Part shown: positions 28,379-35,422 of the stretch, piece after piece
How positions within the stretch are numbered: position 1 is the first letter of the stretch
Layout: each line of letters opens with the position of its first letter
NCBI RefSeq assembly: GCF_901827185.1
Contig: NZ_LR594674.1
Location: 1 to 64,000, forward strand
DNA from: Variovorax sp. PBL-E5
GTDB taxonomy: Bacteria > Pseudomonadota > Gammaproteobacteria > Burkholderiales > Burkholderiaceae_C
Direction: 5' to 3'
Length of the DNA stretch: 64,000 nt
Notes under the pieces: generated by a model
Seen by the model: only the letters and a program-made list of their open reading frames with translations
Told to the model about the DNA's origin: nothing
Databases searched by the model: none
Translations under genes and position numbers: made by a program

Positions 28379-28885
28379 AGCGGTTTTGCTTTTTTCTTGG
28401 CGTATCAACGACTTACGGCATGTTTTCCGATGCGCTAACCGCTTTATAACCACTTTTTAAACCAAATTTTATAAACCGTAGTTATTAACCTGCGTGCTTA
28501 AAAAGCACGCGCCGAAGGGGGGAGACCCCCCTTCTCGATCCCACCCGGCCGCAAGCGGCCTCCCATCCCCCCAGGGGCTGCGCCCCTCGGCCTTCGGCCT
28601 CACCTGCATTCGAGCTGCGCCTAACGGCGCAGAGGGCTACCAAACAGGCGCAAGCGCCTGCAACAGCCCTAATTTCGTCTCTAGGTCGCTGCGCTATGCC
28701 CAAAGGGGCTGCGCCCCTCTGGACTCCTGCAACTCTCCATGCAGCTCAACCATCGCGGCCACGATGGAAGGACCGCGCAGCGCAACGGACGCAAGGTTTT
28801 ACTCCAAGGGGAAAAGGGCCGGCGACCGTTAGCCGGATTGCTGGGAGAAGTGGCCCCTCAAGTGTCAAAGAAACGCGGGTACGGG

Positions 28886-28915
28886 TTGACGGAATAGGGC
28901 ATTTTGCCCTATAAT
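28886..28915 (+). promoter_or_regulatory. KorC-regulated promoter for the first small backbone gene
   Basis: TTGACG (28886-28891), 18-base spacer, TATAAT (28910-28915), with the KorC operator TAGGGCATTTTGCCCTA at 28895-28911 covering the spacer. Confidence 0.85.
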
Positions 28916-28965
28916 TGATGGCAAGGCCGGGCGCTTCGCCCAGGTCAACAACCGGAGCATTTCCG

Positions 28966-29250
28966 ATGAGCAAGACTTTGAAAGTGGCCGCCTTTCGTGC
29001 CGAAGCCGATCACCTGTTTCGACTGGCGAACGTCGATTACCACGCCTGCGTCGGTGCCCACGAGCTGGACAACTGGCGAGCCGTCGCCGGCCGCGTGCTG
29101 GCCGAGGTCGAGCACTGCGAATGCAAGCGCGCCACGCCCTACGACCTGGAGCAGTTCCGCAAGGCTGTCGAGGCCGTGAAGGAACGCATCACTCAGGCCG
29201 TCGAGCGCGGCCAAGCCAAAGCGGCCAACGATTCCCGCTTTAGCGGCTAA
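28966..29250 (+). CDS. small KorC-controlled backbone protein, function unknown
   Basis: 94-residue, charged, helical protein starting MSKTLKVAAFRAEADHLFRL, with no membrane segment or known catalytic motif. The start is fixed by CCGGAG nine bases upstream and by a leader shared with klcA and kleA. It occupies the place just upstream of klcA and has its own copy of the KorC-operated promoter, so it belongs to the IncP stable-inheritance regulon. It may be one of the poorly studied klu-type or kle-type reading frames of IncP-1 beta plasmids, but I cannot name it. A KorB operator overlaps its stop codon. Confidence 0.8.
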   Translation: MSKTLKVAAFRAEADHLFRLANVDYHACVGAHELDNWRAVAGRVLAEVEHCECKRATPYDLEQFRKAVEAVKERITQAVERGQAKAANDSRFSG

Positions 29251-29251
29251 A
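29239..29251. promoter_or_regulatory. KorB operator (OB) upstream of klcA
   Basis: TTTAGCGGCTAAA, perfect match to the 13-bp OB palindrome, overlapping the preceding stop codon. Confidence 0.92.
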
Positions 29252-29253
29252 AA

Positions 29254-29296
29254 GTTTAGCTAAATTGCTGTAACTTAGGGCATTTTGCCCTATAAT
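29254..29296 (+). promoter_or_regulatory. klcA promoter with KorA-like and KorC operators
   Basis: GTTTAGCTAAAT (29254-29265) is 11/12 of the KorA operator. TAGGGCATTTTGCCCTA (29276-29292) is a KorC operator whose edge overlaps TATAAT (29291-29296). The -35 is weak (TTGCTG at 29265 or CTGTAA at 29268). With the OB at 29239, three global repressors converge on klcA. Confidence 0.85.
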
Positions 29297-29346
29297 TCAT
29301 TTTGAAGGCCGGGCATTTCGCCCAGGTCAACAACCGGAGAACTCCG

Positions 29347-29781
29347 ATGAACGACACCCAAGCAAACCAACCCGTCACCGCGTCCCTGGTCGCCAGTAAT
29401 CGCCGGCTTACCTTCCTACCTACTTACTTCGGACCGCGCCTGATGATGCGCGGCGAATCGCTGGTGTATGCCTGGCTGCGCCGGCTCAGTGAAGACTACA
29501 ACGGCGGGTTCTGGAACTACTACGAACTGAGCAACGGCGGGTTCTATCTCGCGCCCGAGCTGACTGGCCGGCTGTGCCTGGAGGTCGACGGGAACGGGTA
29601 CAGCGGCGAGCTGTCGGCCGATGCGGCCGGCATCGTCGCAACCCTGTTCACCTTGGGCCAGCTTGCCGCTGACAACCAGGGCACGGACGTGGCGGATGTG
29701 CTGATCGACCGCTACCACTTCCTGCGCGACTTCGCACGCGACCACGCCGAGGCCGCAGAAATCTTCCGAGCGATCGACTAA
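29347..29781 (+). CDS. klcA: KlcA antirestriction protein
   Basis: 144-residue ArdB/KlcA-family protein that relieves type I restriction in a new host without acting as a DNA mimic. The family pattern is complete: FLPTYFGPRLMMRGESLVY, then YNGGFWNYYELSNGGFYLAP, then ELSADAAGIVATLFTLGQLA and IDRYHFLRDFARDHAEAA. The start at 29347 follows CCGGAGAACTCCG. It is first in an operon with klcB and korC, under KorA, KorB and KorC operators, so it should be expressed in a burst on entry before repressors accumulate. Confidence 0.95.
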   Translation: MNDTQANQPVTASLVASNRRLTFLPTYFGPRLMMRGESLVYAWLRRLSEDYNGGFWNYYELSNGGFYLAPELTGRLCLEVDGNGYSGELSADAAGIVATLFTLGQLAADNQGTDVADVLIDRYHFLRDFARDHAEAAEIFRAID

Positions 29782-29828
29782 AGGGGGCCGGCTCCAGCCG
29801 AAAGGCTGGGGCCACCTGGAGCGCGATC

Positions 29829-31235
29829 ATGGATCATGAAGACAGAACCGACCGGCGCAATGCGGCCATCGAGCCCGGCCGCCTTCTCGCGGATGGGGAC
29901 GTGGGCGCAGCCGAGCGCTGCCATGCGTGCGGCGAGCTGCTGCACCCCTACCCCGAGCCCGAATACTGGATGCAATACCCCCTGCCGGGCTGCTGCGTGG
30001 TGGACGGCCTGCGTTTCTGCGACGACGACCGAAAACCGGAGTGCATCGACTCGCACCTGGTCAAGCATCCGACGCCGGCAGCGCCGGCCGCCGTGAAGAC
30101 CAAGAAGCGCGCCAAGAAGGCCGGGGGCGTCGAGGAGCGACTACGCGAGCGCGACGAGGCGGCGGCGGACCTGGCGGCCGAGCTGCCCGAAGAGCGGGCC
30201 GGCCTGCTGGCGGTCGCGGCCGAGGCCGTGGCCGCTTGTCACGCGGCCGTGCTGGCCAGCGACGGCGCTGCCGCCGAAGCAGCCGCGAATCGTTACGACG
30301 CGAGCATTTGGAAGCTCAACGGCGGCACGTACCAAGGCTGCAAGGATGGCGCGAACCCCGAGGCGGCCGGCACGTTGATCGAGCTACATTGCAGCGCCGC
30401 GCCTGGCGTGGTGCCGATGTGGGGCCAGTCGGGGGAATTCCTGATGGAGTCGGCCGGCGTGCGCTGCCTGGTGGAAGTCGGTGATGGCTTTGGTTCGCTG
30501 CTGGATCGGCATTTCGCGTTCCATGTCGTTGACCTGGACGGGCCATTTATCTCAGAGACGGGCTACCGTTCGCATTTCGAGACGGCACAGGGCGGGATGA
30601 CCGTTGACCAGGTGGCCGCCGCCGTGTTCGCCGGCTATCTCAAAGCGCATCGTCGCTACCTGACAGCCGAAGCGCAAAACAGGCATGCCGCCAAGCCGGT
30701 GCGCCCCTGGCTGGCTGGCATGGCGCAACCGCCCAGGCGGGCGCGGGCCATCGAGCCGGTGGGAGCCGATGACCTGGCCGAACCACTGCCGTCCGGGTTC
30801 GTGCTGGTGGATGCCGTCCTGACCAAGCACCAGGCATTCATCGTCAAGAAGTGGGCCGAAGCTGCGCGCCTGAAAGTCAAGGCGGCCAGGGGGGCCGCCA
30901 AGGCCGTGCCGGCCCGGATCGACGCCAAGGAAGAAGACGTAGCGCCCTCCCCTGCTGCCGAGAGCGACGACTACTACTACGAGGAACCCCCGGCGACAGA
31001 GGCGTTTTTCAAGGGCGTTCGGTGCCAGATCAAGAGCGTCCACCATCCTGTTTTCGCCAAGGACATAGGCAAAAAAGTGGTCGTGACCAGAGTTGCCGCA
31101 GACACCCGCCAGGTGTTCGCGCATGAGGATCGACCCGTAACGTACAAAATCAACCGGAATGGGCGGCGCGTGGTGGATTCAGACCCGCGCTGTATTGAGT
31201 CGATTTACAGCATGGATGCCTTGCGCATCCTATGA
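29829..31235 (+). CDS. klcB: KlcB, IncP kilC-locus protein
   Basis: 468-residue protein of unknown biochemical role in the klcA-klcB-korC operon. The N-terminus has a cysteine-rich segment (CHACGELLHPYPEP ... PGCCVVDGLRFCDDD) that may bind a metal. The segment VLVDAVLTKHQAFIVKKWAE near residues 322-343 repeats the C-terminal end of KorA (VLPEHQAFIVKKWAED), a sharing known for IncP regulators. The coding region is full length, in contrast to the truncated RK2 gene. It overlaps the korC leader. Confidence 0.88.
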   Translation: MDHEDRTDRRNAAIEPGRLLADGDVGAAERCHACGELLHPYPEPEYWMQYPLPGCCVVDGLRFCDDDRKPECIDSHLVKHPTPAAPAAVKTKKRAKKAGGVEERLRERDEAAADLAAELPEERAGLLAVAAEAVAACHAAVLASDGAAAEAAANRYDASIWKLNGGTYQGCKDGANPEAAGTLIELHCSAAPGVVPMWGQSGEFLMESAGVRCLVEVGDGFGSLLDRHFAFHVVDLDGPFISETGYRSHFETAQGGMTVDQVAAAVFAGYLKAHRRYLTAEAQNRHAAKPVRPWLAGMAQPPRRARAIEPVGADDLAEPLPSGFVLVDAVLTKHQAFIVKKWAEAARLKVKAARGAAKAVPARIDAKEEDVAPSPAAESDDYYYEEPPATEAFFKGVRCQIKSVHHPVFAKDIGKKVVVTRVAADTRQVFAHEDRPVTYKINRNGRRVVDSDPRCIESIYSMDALRIL

Positions 31236-31249
31236 CCAGGAGCAATGCA

Positions 31250-31507
31250 ATGTCAGAGGCAAATATCAGGCTTGAATGCCTGCGGCCCGCAAACGACGGC
31301 TGGGAGCAGCCGACCGGCGAAGAGGTGCGCGAGGCGCTGAAAGCGGCGGGCTTCACGGGAGGCCAAGCCGCGAAAGCCCTCGGGCTGGGGGCAAAGGGCG
31401 ATAGAACCGTACGCCGCTGGATCGGCGGGGATTCGGCCATCCCCTATGCCGCATGGGCCTTGCTGTGCGACTTCGGCAATTTGGGCCAAATCTGGAAGAA
31501 GGACTAG
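31250..31507 (+). CDS. korC: KorC transcriptional repressor
   Basis: 85-residue helix-turn-helix repressor of the klc and kle operons, which binds TAGGGCATTTTGCCCTA. The central segment FTGGQAAKALGLGAKGDRTVRRWI is the DNA-binding motif, and YAAWALLCDFGNLG the C-terminal helix. The start at 31250 gives the same length I recall for RK2 KorC. Its sites are visible at 28895, 29276 and 31624. Confidence 0.93.
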   Translation: MSEANIRLECLRPANDGWEQPTGEEVREALKAAGFTGGQAAKALGLGAKGDRTVRRWIGGDSAIPYAAWALLCDFGNLGQIWKKD

Positions 31508-31515
31508 CTAGCCGC

Positions 31516-31528
31516 TTTAGCGGCTAAA
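31516..31528. promoter_or_regulatory. KorB operator downstream of korC
   Basis: TTTAGCGGCTAAA, nine bases after the korC stop and about 90 bp upstream of the kleA promoter. Confidence 0.92.
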
Positions 31529-31586
31529 GCCATGAATACCCCGGCTGCGCCGAATTTTTACGCCAAGGAAGAAGATTTTCACGGCA

Positions 31587-31644
31587 ATTTAGCGAAAATA
31601 TTTTCGTTAAATCAGTTGACAGCTAGGGCATTTTGCCCTATCAT
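31587..31644 (+). promoter_or_regulatory. kleA promoter, KorC operator and upstream palindrome
   Basis: TTGACA (31616-31621), 17 bases, TATCAT (31639-31644), with the KorC operator at 31624-31640. Just upstream, 31587-31612 is a 26-bp near-perfect palindrome (ATTTAGCGAAAAT then ATTTTCGTTAAAT; one mismatched pair), of unknown role. Confidence 0.85.
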
Positions 31645-31697
31645 GTTACTTAGAAGGCCGGGCATACCGCTCAGGTCAATAACCGGAGAACCATCCG

Positions 31698-31955
31698 ATG
31701 AACAAGGCACCGATCATGCCGTGGGTCGATCAACTTGCAGGCGCACCCGCTACCGACTTTCCCGCTCGACGCGATCAAATCGCTGTAGTGATGGACGAAG
31801 CAGCGGCGTTGACAGAGCAAGCAACGGGGTTGCTGAACAAGGCGGCCGAGCTGCGCGCCAAGGCGTACTACGCAGCGTTGAGCCTGGAGGGCGACGCCAA
31901 GGGGAAATGGGGTTATGAGGAAGTAGAGCAGGCGAAGCGCCGAGCTGATTGGTAG
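31698..31955 (+). CDS. kleA: KleA, IncP kilE-locus protein
   Basis: 85-residue helical protein of the kle stable-inheritance operon. It begins MNKAPIMPWVDQLAGAPATD and ends in an alanine-rich, probably coiled-coil-forming region (AAALTEQATGLLNKAAELRAKAYYAALSLE in two blocks). Its molecular role is unknown. It lies directly behind the KorC-operated promoter, with the shared leader ending CCGGAGAACC. kleB, kleC and kleD of RK2 are absent; kleE follows after a hairpin, as in IncP-1 beta plasmids. Confidence 0.85.
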   Translation: MNKAPIMPWVDQLAGAPATDFPARRDQIAVVMDEAAALTEQATGLLNKAAELRAKAYYAALSLEGDAKGKWGYEEVEQAKRRADW

Positions 31956-31962
31956 GAGGAAC

Positions 31963-31982
31963 GCCCCGGAGTGATCCGGGGC
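31963..31982 (+). terminator. intercistronic hairpin between kleA and kleE
   Basis: GCCCCGGA-gtga-TCCGGGGC is a perfect 8-bp stem without a T run. It may protect the kleA message end or attenuate read-through to kleE rather than terminate fully. Confidence 0.5.
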
Positions 31983-32071
31983 ATTCGGCCCTGGTGCTGT
32001 CACACCAAAGGCCCAACCATAGGCGCGGTTGCACCCTGCATTGGATAGGCAATGCGAAAAGGGGTCAAGCG

Positions 32072-32395
32072 ATGACGAACATCATCAAGTTTCCAGGCAA
32101 GGCCGAGGCACCCGCCGAGGTCGCACCGGAGCCGGCAGCGCAGGAGAAGCCAGCGCCTGCCGCGCCGCGCCGGGGCCTGTTCGCGCCCGTGGTCAAGGCC
32201 GTCTGGGTTGTCGTCGTACTGGTGTGGCCGCTGCTGAAATGGATCGTCTCGATTGACGTGTTTTTTCAGTTCATCCGCATGGTCTACCACTGGAACACGC
32301 CGGGCGTTTTCGCCGGCTGGACGTTCCTCGCGCACTTCGCTGTGCTGGTGGCCTTGACGTATTTCGTATCCATCTACAAGCCCAAAGGAATTTGA
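32072..32395 (+). CDS. kleE: KleE, membrane protein of the kle operon
   Basis: 107-residue inner-membrane protein with no known enzymatic role. It has an Ala/Pro-rich N-terminal cytoplasmic region, then hydrophobic segments around residues 48-63 (VVKAVWVVVVLVWPLL) and 84-102 (GWTFLAHFAVLVALTYFVSI). The start at 32072 (GTCAAGCGATG) gives the RK2 KleE length. kleF starts two bases after the stop. Confidence 0.9.
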   Translation: MTNIIKFPGKAEAPAEVAPEPAAQEKPAPAAPRRGLFAPVVKAVWVVVVLVWPLLKWIVSIDVFFQFIRMVYHWNTPGVFAGWTFLAHFAVLVALTYFVSIYKPKGI

Positions 32396-32396
32396 C

Positions 32397-32918
32397 ATGA
32401 CGAAGATGCTGCGCCCTTATCCGCTTGGCTACGTGTGCCCGAACACGGGCCGGGTGGCGGTGCTGGTCCGGGCCTACGCCGATAGCGACCTGAACGGCGA
32501 TGCACCGGCCTACTGGTACAGCCAGAAGTCGGAGGAATGGGGCCTTGACCCGTGGAAGCTGGTGGAAGGTGTTGATCCACACGCGGCCGGTGGGTCGTAT
32601 GACATTTGTTTTGCCAACGGTTCGGTTTCGACAGTCGGGCCGTTGATGACGATCTTCCTGGGTGCCGCTGACGCGGCCCGGTTGAACGCCAAGGAGGAAG
32701 ACGAGCGACGTGAGGCGCTGGCCGTGATTGCGGGCGACCTTGGGCTTGATGCATCGGCCTTGCGCATCGAAAGCCTCATCGAGAGCCGCCCGGCAGTGTT
32801 CTACGACATGCCGGACGGCACTACGCGCAGCGCGTGCAGTCTCGATTCCGAGTGCTGGCGGGAAGCGCTTGCCAGGGGTGCGGCAGTACGCGCAATCCGC
32901 CAGGCAAAGGCGCATTAA
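32397..32918 (+). CDS. kleF: KleF, kle operon protein
   Basis: 173-residue soluble protein of unknown function, last gene of the kle operon. It has no recognised catalytic motif. Aromatic and charged segments such as DAPAYWYSQKSEEWGLDPWK and a cysteine pair near the C-terminus (CSLDSECW) are visible. Placement directly after kleE and before the korA promoter is the IncP-1 arrangement. Confidence 0.88.
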   Translation: MTKMLRPYPLGYVCPNTGRVAVLVRAYADSDLNGDAPAYWYSQKSEEWGLDPWKLVEGVDPHAAGGSYDICFANGSVSTVGPLMTIFLGAADAARLNAKEEDERREALAVIAGDLGLDASALRIESLIESRPAVFYDMPDGTTRSACSLDSECWREALARGAAVRAIRQAKAH

Positions 32919-32925
32919 CAGGTGA

Positions 32926-32950
32926 CCCGTTTTTTCGGGCCGTTTTTCGT
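32926..32950 (+). terminator. weak kleF terminator
   Basis: CCCG-tttttt-CGGG followed by CCGTTTTT lies just after the kleF stop; a short stem with a T-rich tail. Confidence 0.4.
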
Positions 32951-32962
32951 GCCAAAGAAAAT

Positions 32963-33008
32963 TTTAGCGGCTAAAACGCTTGACTCAAGGACAAAGTTTA
33001 GCTAAACT
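32963..33008 (+). promoter_or_regulatory. korA promoter with KorB and KorA operators
   Basis: OB TTTAGCGGCTAAA at 32963-32975, -35 TTGACT at 32980-32985, 17-base spacer, -10 TAAACT at 33003-33008, and the KorA operator GTTTAGCTAAAC at 32996-33007 overlapping the -10. The two repressors act cooperatively here in RK2. Confidence 0.93.
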
Positions 33009-33021
33009 TTGTCTTATGGGT

Positions 33022-33044
33022 GCTGGCTGTCACCAGCTTTTTTT
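33022..33044 (+). terminator. terminator-like hairpin in the korA leader
   Basis: GCTGG-ctgtca-CCAGC followed by seven T lies between the korA promoter and the korA/incC starts. It could attenuate the central control operon. Confidence 0.5.
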
Positions 33045-33066
33045 AACTAGGCGCGGAGTCAATGAT

Positions 33067-34158
33067 ATGGGTGCAATCCATGAAGAAACGGCTAACCGAA
33101 GCCCAGTTCCAGGCGTGCATAAAGGGCTTGGACGTGGGCCAGCAGACCATCGAAATAGCGCGGGGCGTGCTGGTTTTGGGCCAGCCGCAAGCGGTTTTCA
33201 TCACGTCGCTGGGACTGACCAAAGGGGCAGTCTCGCAGGCCGTGAGCAGGGTGTGGACGGCGTTTTCGTCCAAGAACGTACCCCAGGGGTACGAGCGGGT
33301 TTCGGCAGTGCTGCCGGAGCATCAGGCGTTCATCGTCAAGAAGTGGGCCGAGGACGCGGCGACAAAGAAGAAGGAACCCAAGAAATGAAAACCCTGGTCG
33401 TCGCTCAACAGAAAGGCGGAGTCGGGAAGACTTCGAGTGTTGTTCACCTGGCGTTCGACTTCCTGGAGCGTGGCCTTCGCGTTGCCGTAATCGACCTGGA
33501 CACGCAAGCCAATGCCTCCTTCACCCTGGCGCAGTACAAGATCGAGGCTCGGGCGAGCGGTTTCTTTGGTCCGGTGCCGGCCGATGGCTGGCGAGGCGCA
33601 GCCGCGGCCGATAGCGACGGCGCACGCCTGGCCCTGATCGAAGCAGATCCCGAGCTGGCCAATGCCGTTTTTCTGCCGCTGGACAAGGCCAAGCAGAACC
33701 TGAAAGCCAACCTCAAGGCGCTGGCTGGCCAAGGGTTCGACGTGTGCCTGATCGACACGGCACCCGGCCTTGGCGTTGCCCTGGTGGCCGCGCTCTACGC
33801 AGCCGATTGCGTGCTGTCCCCTATCGAGCTGGAGGCGTACAGCATTCAGGGCATCAAGATGATGCTGACCACGATCATGAACGTCCGCAAGGAGAACGCC
33901 GGCCTGCAGTTCCTGGGCATGGTGCCGTCCAAGGTAGACGCGAGGAACCCGCGCCATGTGCGCCACCAGGTCGAGCTACAGGCGGCCTATCCGAAGCTGA
34001 TGGCGCCGGCCAGCATCGGCCTGCGCAGCAGCATTGCCGACGCCCTGGCGTCCGGGGTGCCCGTCTGGAAGATCAGGAAGACCGCCGCCCGCAAGGCCAC
34101 GCACGAAGTTCGCGCTTTGGCCGCCTATGTTTTTGAAAAGATGGAGATCGCGCAATGA
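33067..34158 (+). CDS. incC: IncC partition ATPase (IncC1; internal IncC2 start at 33385)
   Basis: ParA-type partition ATPase that works with KorB and raises KorB repression. The long form (363 aa) starts at 33067 and reads through korA in another frame. The short form (257 aa) starts at 33385 with MKTLVVAQQKGGVGKTSSVV, the deviant Walker A; DLDTQANAS and CLIDTAPGLGVALVAAL are the A' and B motifs. Its stop overlaps the korB start. Both lengths agree with RK2 IncC1 and IncC2. Confidence 0.95.
   Translation: MGAIHEETANRSPVPGVHKGLGRGPADHRNSAGRAGFGPAASGFHHVAGTDQRGSLAGREQGVDGVFVQERTPGVRAGFGSAAGASGVHRQEVGRGRGDKEEGTQEMKTLVVAQQKGGVGKTSSVVHLAFDFLERGLRVAVIDLDTQANASFTLAQYKIEARASGFFGPVPADGWRGAAAADSDGARLALIEADPELANAVFLPLDKAKQNLKANLKALAGQGFDVCLIDTAPGLGVALVAALYAADCVLSPIELEAYSIQGIKMMLTTIMNVRKENAGLQFLGMVPSKVDARNPRHVRHQVELQAAYPKLMAPASIGLRSSIADALASGVPVWKIRKTAARKATHEVRALAAYVFEKMEIAQ
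33080..33388 (+). CDS. korA: KorA global repressor
   Basis: 102-residue helix-turn-helix repressor of trfA, korA and kfrA type promoters via GTTTAGCTAAAC. It begins MKKRLTEAQFQACIKGLDVG; the recognition helix lies in LGLTKGAVSQAVSRVW; and the C-terminal dimerisation segment is VLPEHQAFIVKKWAEDA. The ATG at 33080 is preferred to 33062 because it gives the family length and N-terminus. The gene is entirely nested in incC1, in a different frame, and its stop overlaps the IncC2 start. Confidence 0.95.
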   Translation: MKKRLTEAQFQACIKGLDVGQQTIEIARGVLVLGQPQAVFITSLGLTKGAVSQAVSRVWTAFSSKNVPQGYERVSAVLPEHQAFIVKKWAEDAATKKKEPKK

Positions 34159-35228
34159 GCACCGCCGCAAACAAGAAGATTGCCCCCAAGTCGAAGACGC
34201 CTGCAAAGGCCGCTCCCGAGGCCGAGGCGAAGCCGCAAGCCGGTGGGCTGGGCCTGGAGGGCATGGGCGACCTGTCGGCGCTCCTGGCCGGCCCTACGGC
34301 CGCCGCGAACGGTGGCGGGCCGCTGGACCTGGACATGGGCCTGATTGATGAAGACCCGCACCAGCCGCGCACAGAGGACAACCCCGGTTTCTCCGACGAG
34401 AGCCTGGACGAGCTGGCCGCCTCGATCCGCCTCCGTGGCGTCAAGACCCCCATTTCCGTGCGCGACAACCCGGATGCGCCTGGTCGCTACCTCATCAACC
34501 ACGGCGCGCGTCGCTTCCGTGGCTCGAAGCGAGCCGACAAGGCCACGATCCCCGGCTTCATCGACAACGACTACAACGAGGCCGACCAGGTGGTGGAGAA
34601 CCTGCAGCGCAATGAACTGACGGCCCGCGAGATTGCCGACTACATCGGCCGCGAGCTGGCGAAGGGAGTCAAGAAGGGCGAGATTGCCAAGGCCATCAGC
34701 AAGTCGCCCGCCTTCGTGACGCAGCATGCCGCGCTGCTGGACTTGCCTGATCCCATTGCCGAGGCGTTCAACTCGGGCCGCGTCAAGGACGTTACCGTGG
34801 TCAACGAGCTGGTGACGGCGTTCAAGAAGAAGCCGCAGGAGGTCACGGACTGGCTGGAAGATGAGAACCAGGAAATCACGCGGGGTTCGGTCAAGCTGCT
34901 GCGCGAGTTTCTGGACGACAAGCGCAAGCACGAGGACGACGACCGCGATCCGAATACGGTAGACGTACTCACCGGAAAGACGGACGCCGAAGCTGGCGAC
35001 GGCGAGCAGGGTTCAGGTTCTGACTCCAAGAAGGAAGAGAAGGAGCCCGACCCCGACAAGCTGAAAAAGGCCATCGTCCAGGTGCAGCACAACGAACGCC
35101 CTGCCCGGCTGATCCTCAACCGTCGCCCACCGGCCGAGGGCTTCGCCTGGTTGAAGTACGAGGATGACGGCCAAGAGTTTGAAGCCAACTTGAGCAGCGT
35201 CACTCTGGTGGCCCTGCTGGAAGGCTAA
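34155..35228 (+). CDS. korB: KorB global repressor and partition protein
   Basis: ParB-type protein (357 aa) that binds TTTAGCSGCTAAA, and acts both as global repressor and as centromere-binding protein with IncC. It has the ParB box (ADQVVENLQRNELTAREIADYI), the central helix-turn-helix (GEIAKAISKSPAFVTQHAAL), an acidic linker, and an SH3-like C-terminal dimerisation domain (RPARLILNRRPP...). Many OB sites around the plasmid are visible in this window. The start overlaps the incC stop (ATGA). Confidence 0.96.
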   Translation: MSTAANKKIAPKSKTPAKAAPEAEAKPQAGGLGLEGMGDLSALLAGPTAAANGGGPLDLDMGLIDEDPHQPRTEDNPGFSDESLDELAASIRLRGVKTPISVRDNPDAPGRYLINHGARRFRGSKRADKATIPGFIDNDYNEADQVVENLQRNELTAREIADYIGRELAKGVKKGEIAKAISKSPAFVTQHAALLDLPDPIAEAFNSGRVKDVTVVNELVTAFKKKPQEVTDWLEDENQEITRGSVKLLREFLDDKRKHEDDDRDPNTVDVLTGKTDAEAGDGEQGSGSDSKKEEKEPDPDKLKKAIVQVQHNERPARLILNRRPPAEGFAWLKYEDDGQEFEANLSSVTLVALLEG

Positions 35229-35284
35229 ACCAAGCCCTGATTCCCCCGCAGGGCCGCGCCCAGGCCCACGCCGCACCCCACAAG

Positions 35285-35311
35285 CCCGCCCGCTCCCGGC
35301 GGGTTTTTTTT
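35285..35311 (+). terminator. korB operon terminator
   Basis: CCCGCC and GGCGGG form the stem, followed by eight T (35304-35311). Confidence 0.8.
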
Positions 35312-35322
35312 CGTCCCACGGT

Positions 35323-35382
35323 TTTAGCCGCTAAAAAAAGTTTAGCTAAACGCTTGACAGGTAAGAATAATAATAATAATAT
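35323..35382 (+). promoter_or_regulatory. kfrA promoter with KorB and KorA operators
   Basis: OB TTTAGCCGCTAAA (35323-35335), OA GTTTAGCTAAAC (35340-35351), -35 TTGACA (35354-35359), 17-base spacer, -10 TAATAT (35377-35382). Five AAT triplets fill the spacer/-10, and the AT-rich DNA after it probably holds the KfrA autoregulatory site. Confidence 0.9.
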
Positions 35383-35422
35383 AACTCTTATTATCGTATT
35401 ACTCAACCCGGAGCCGCGCACC

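Larger units (their letters stand above)
28092..28870 (+). other. oriV: oriV, vegetative replication origin
   Basis: Three TrfA iterons (28092-28106, 28113-28127, 28148-28162), then three DnaA-type boxes, then five iterons (28274-28378), then an AT-rich stretch (about 28384-28497) and a GC-rich block with small hairpins. This is the IncP-1 oriV order. A further iteron in reverse orientation lies at 28853-28867, as in the copy-control part of the RK2 origin. The repeat GGGGCTGCGCCCC occurs twice in the GC-rich block. Confidence 0.95.

Noticed and set aside
28500..28740. Short GC-rich repeats in oriV as a CRISPR or gene region
   Set aside because: The repeats are palindromic, irregularly spaced and few; they match the GC-rich block of IncP origins.
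29829..31235. Many long antisense and alternative frames in klcB, korB, traC and IS1071
   Set aside because: They arise from high GC codon bias, have no ribosome sites or domain resemblance, and mirror strongly recognised genes on the other frame.
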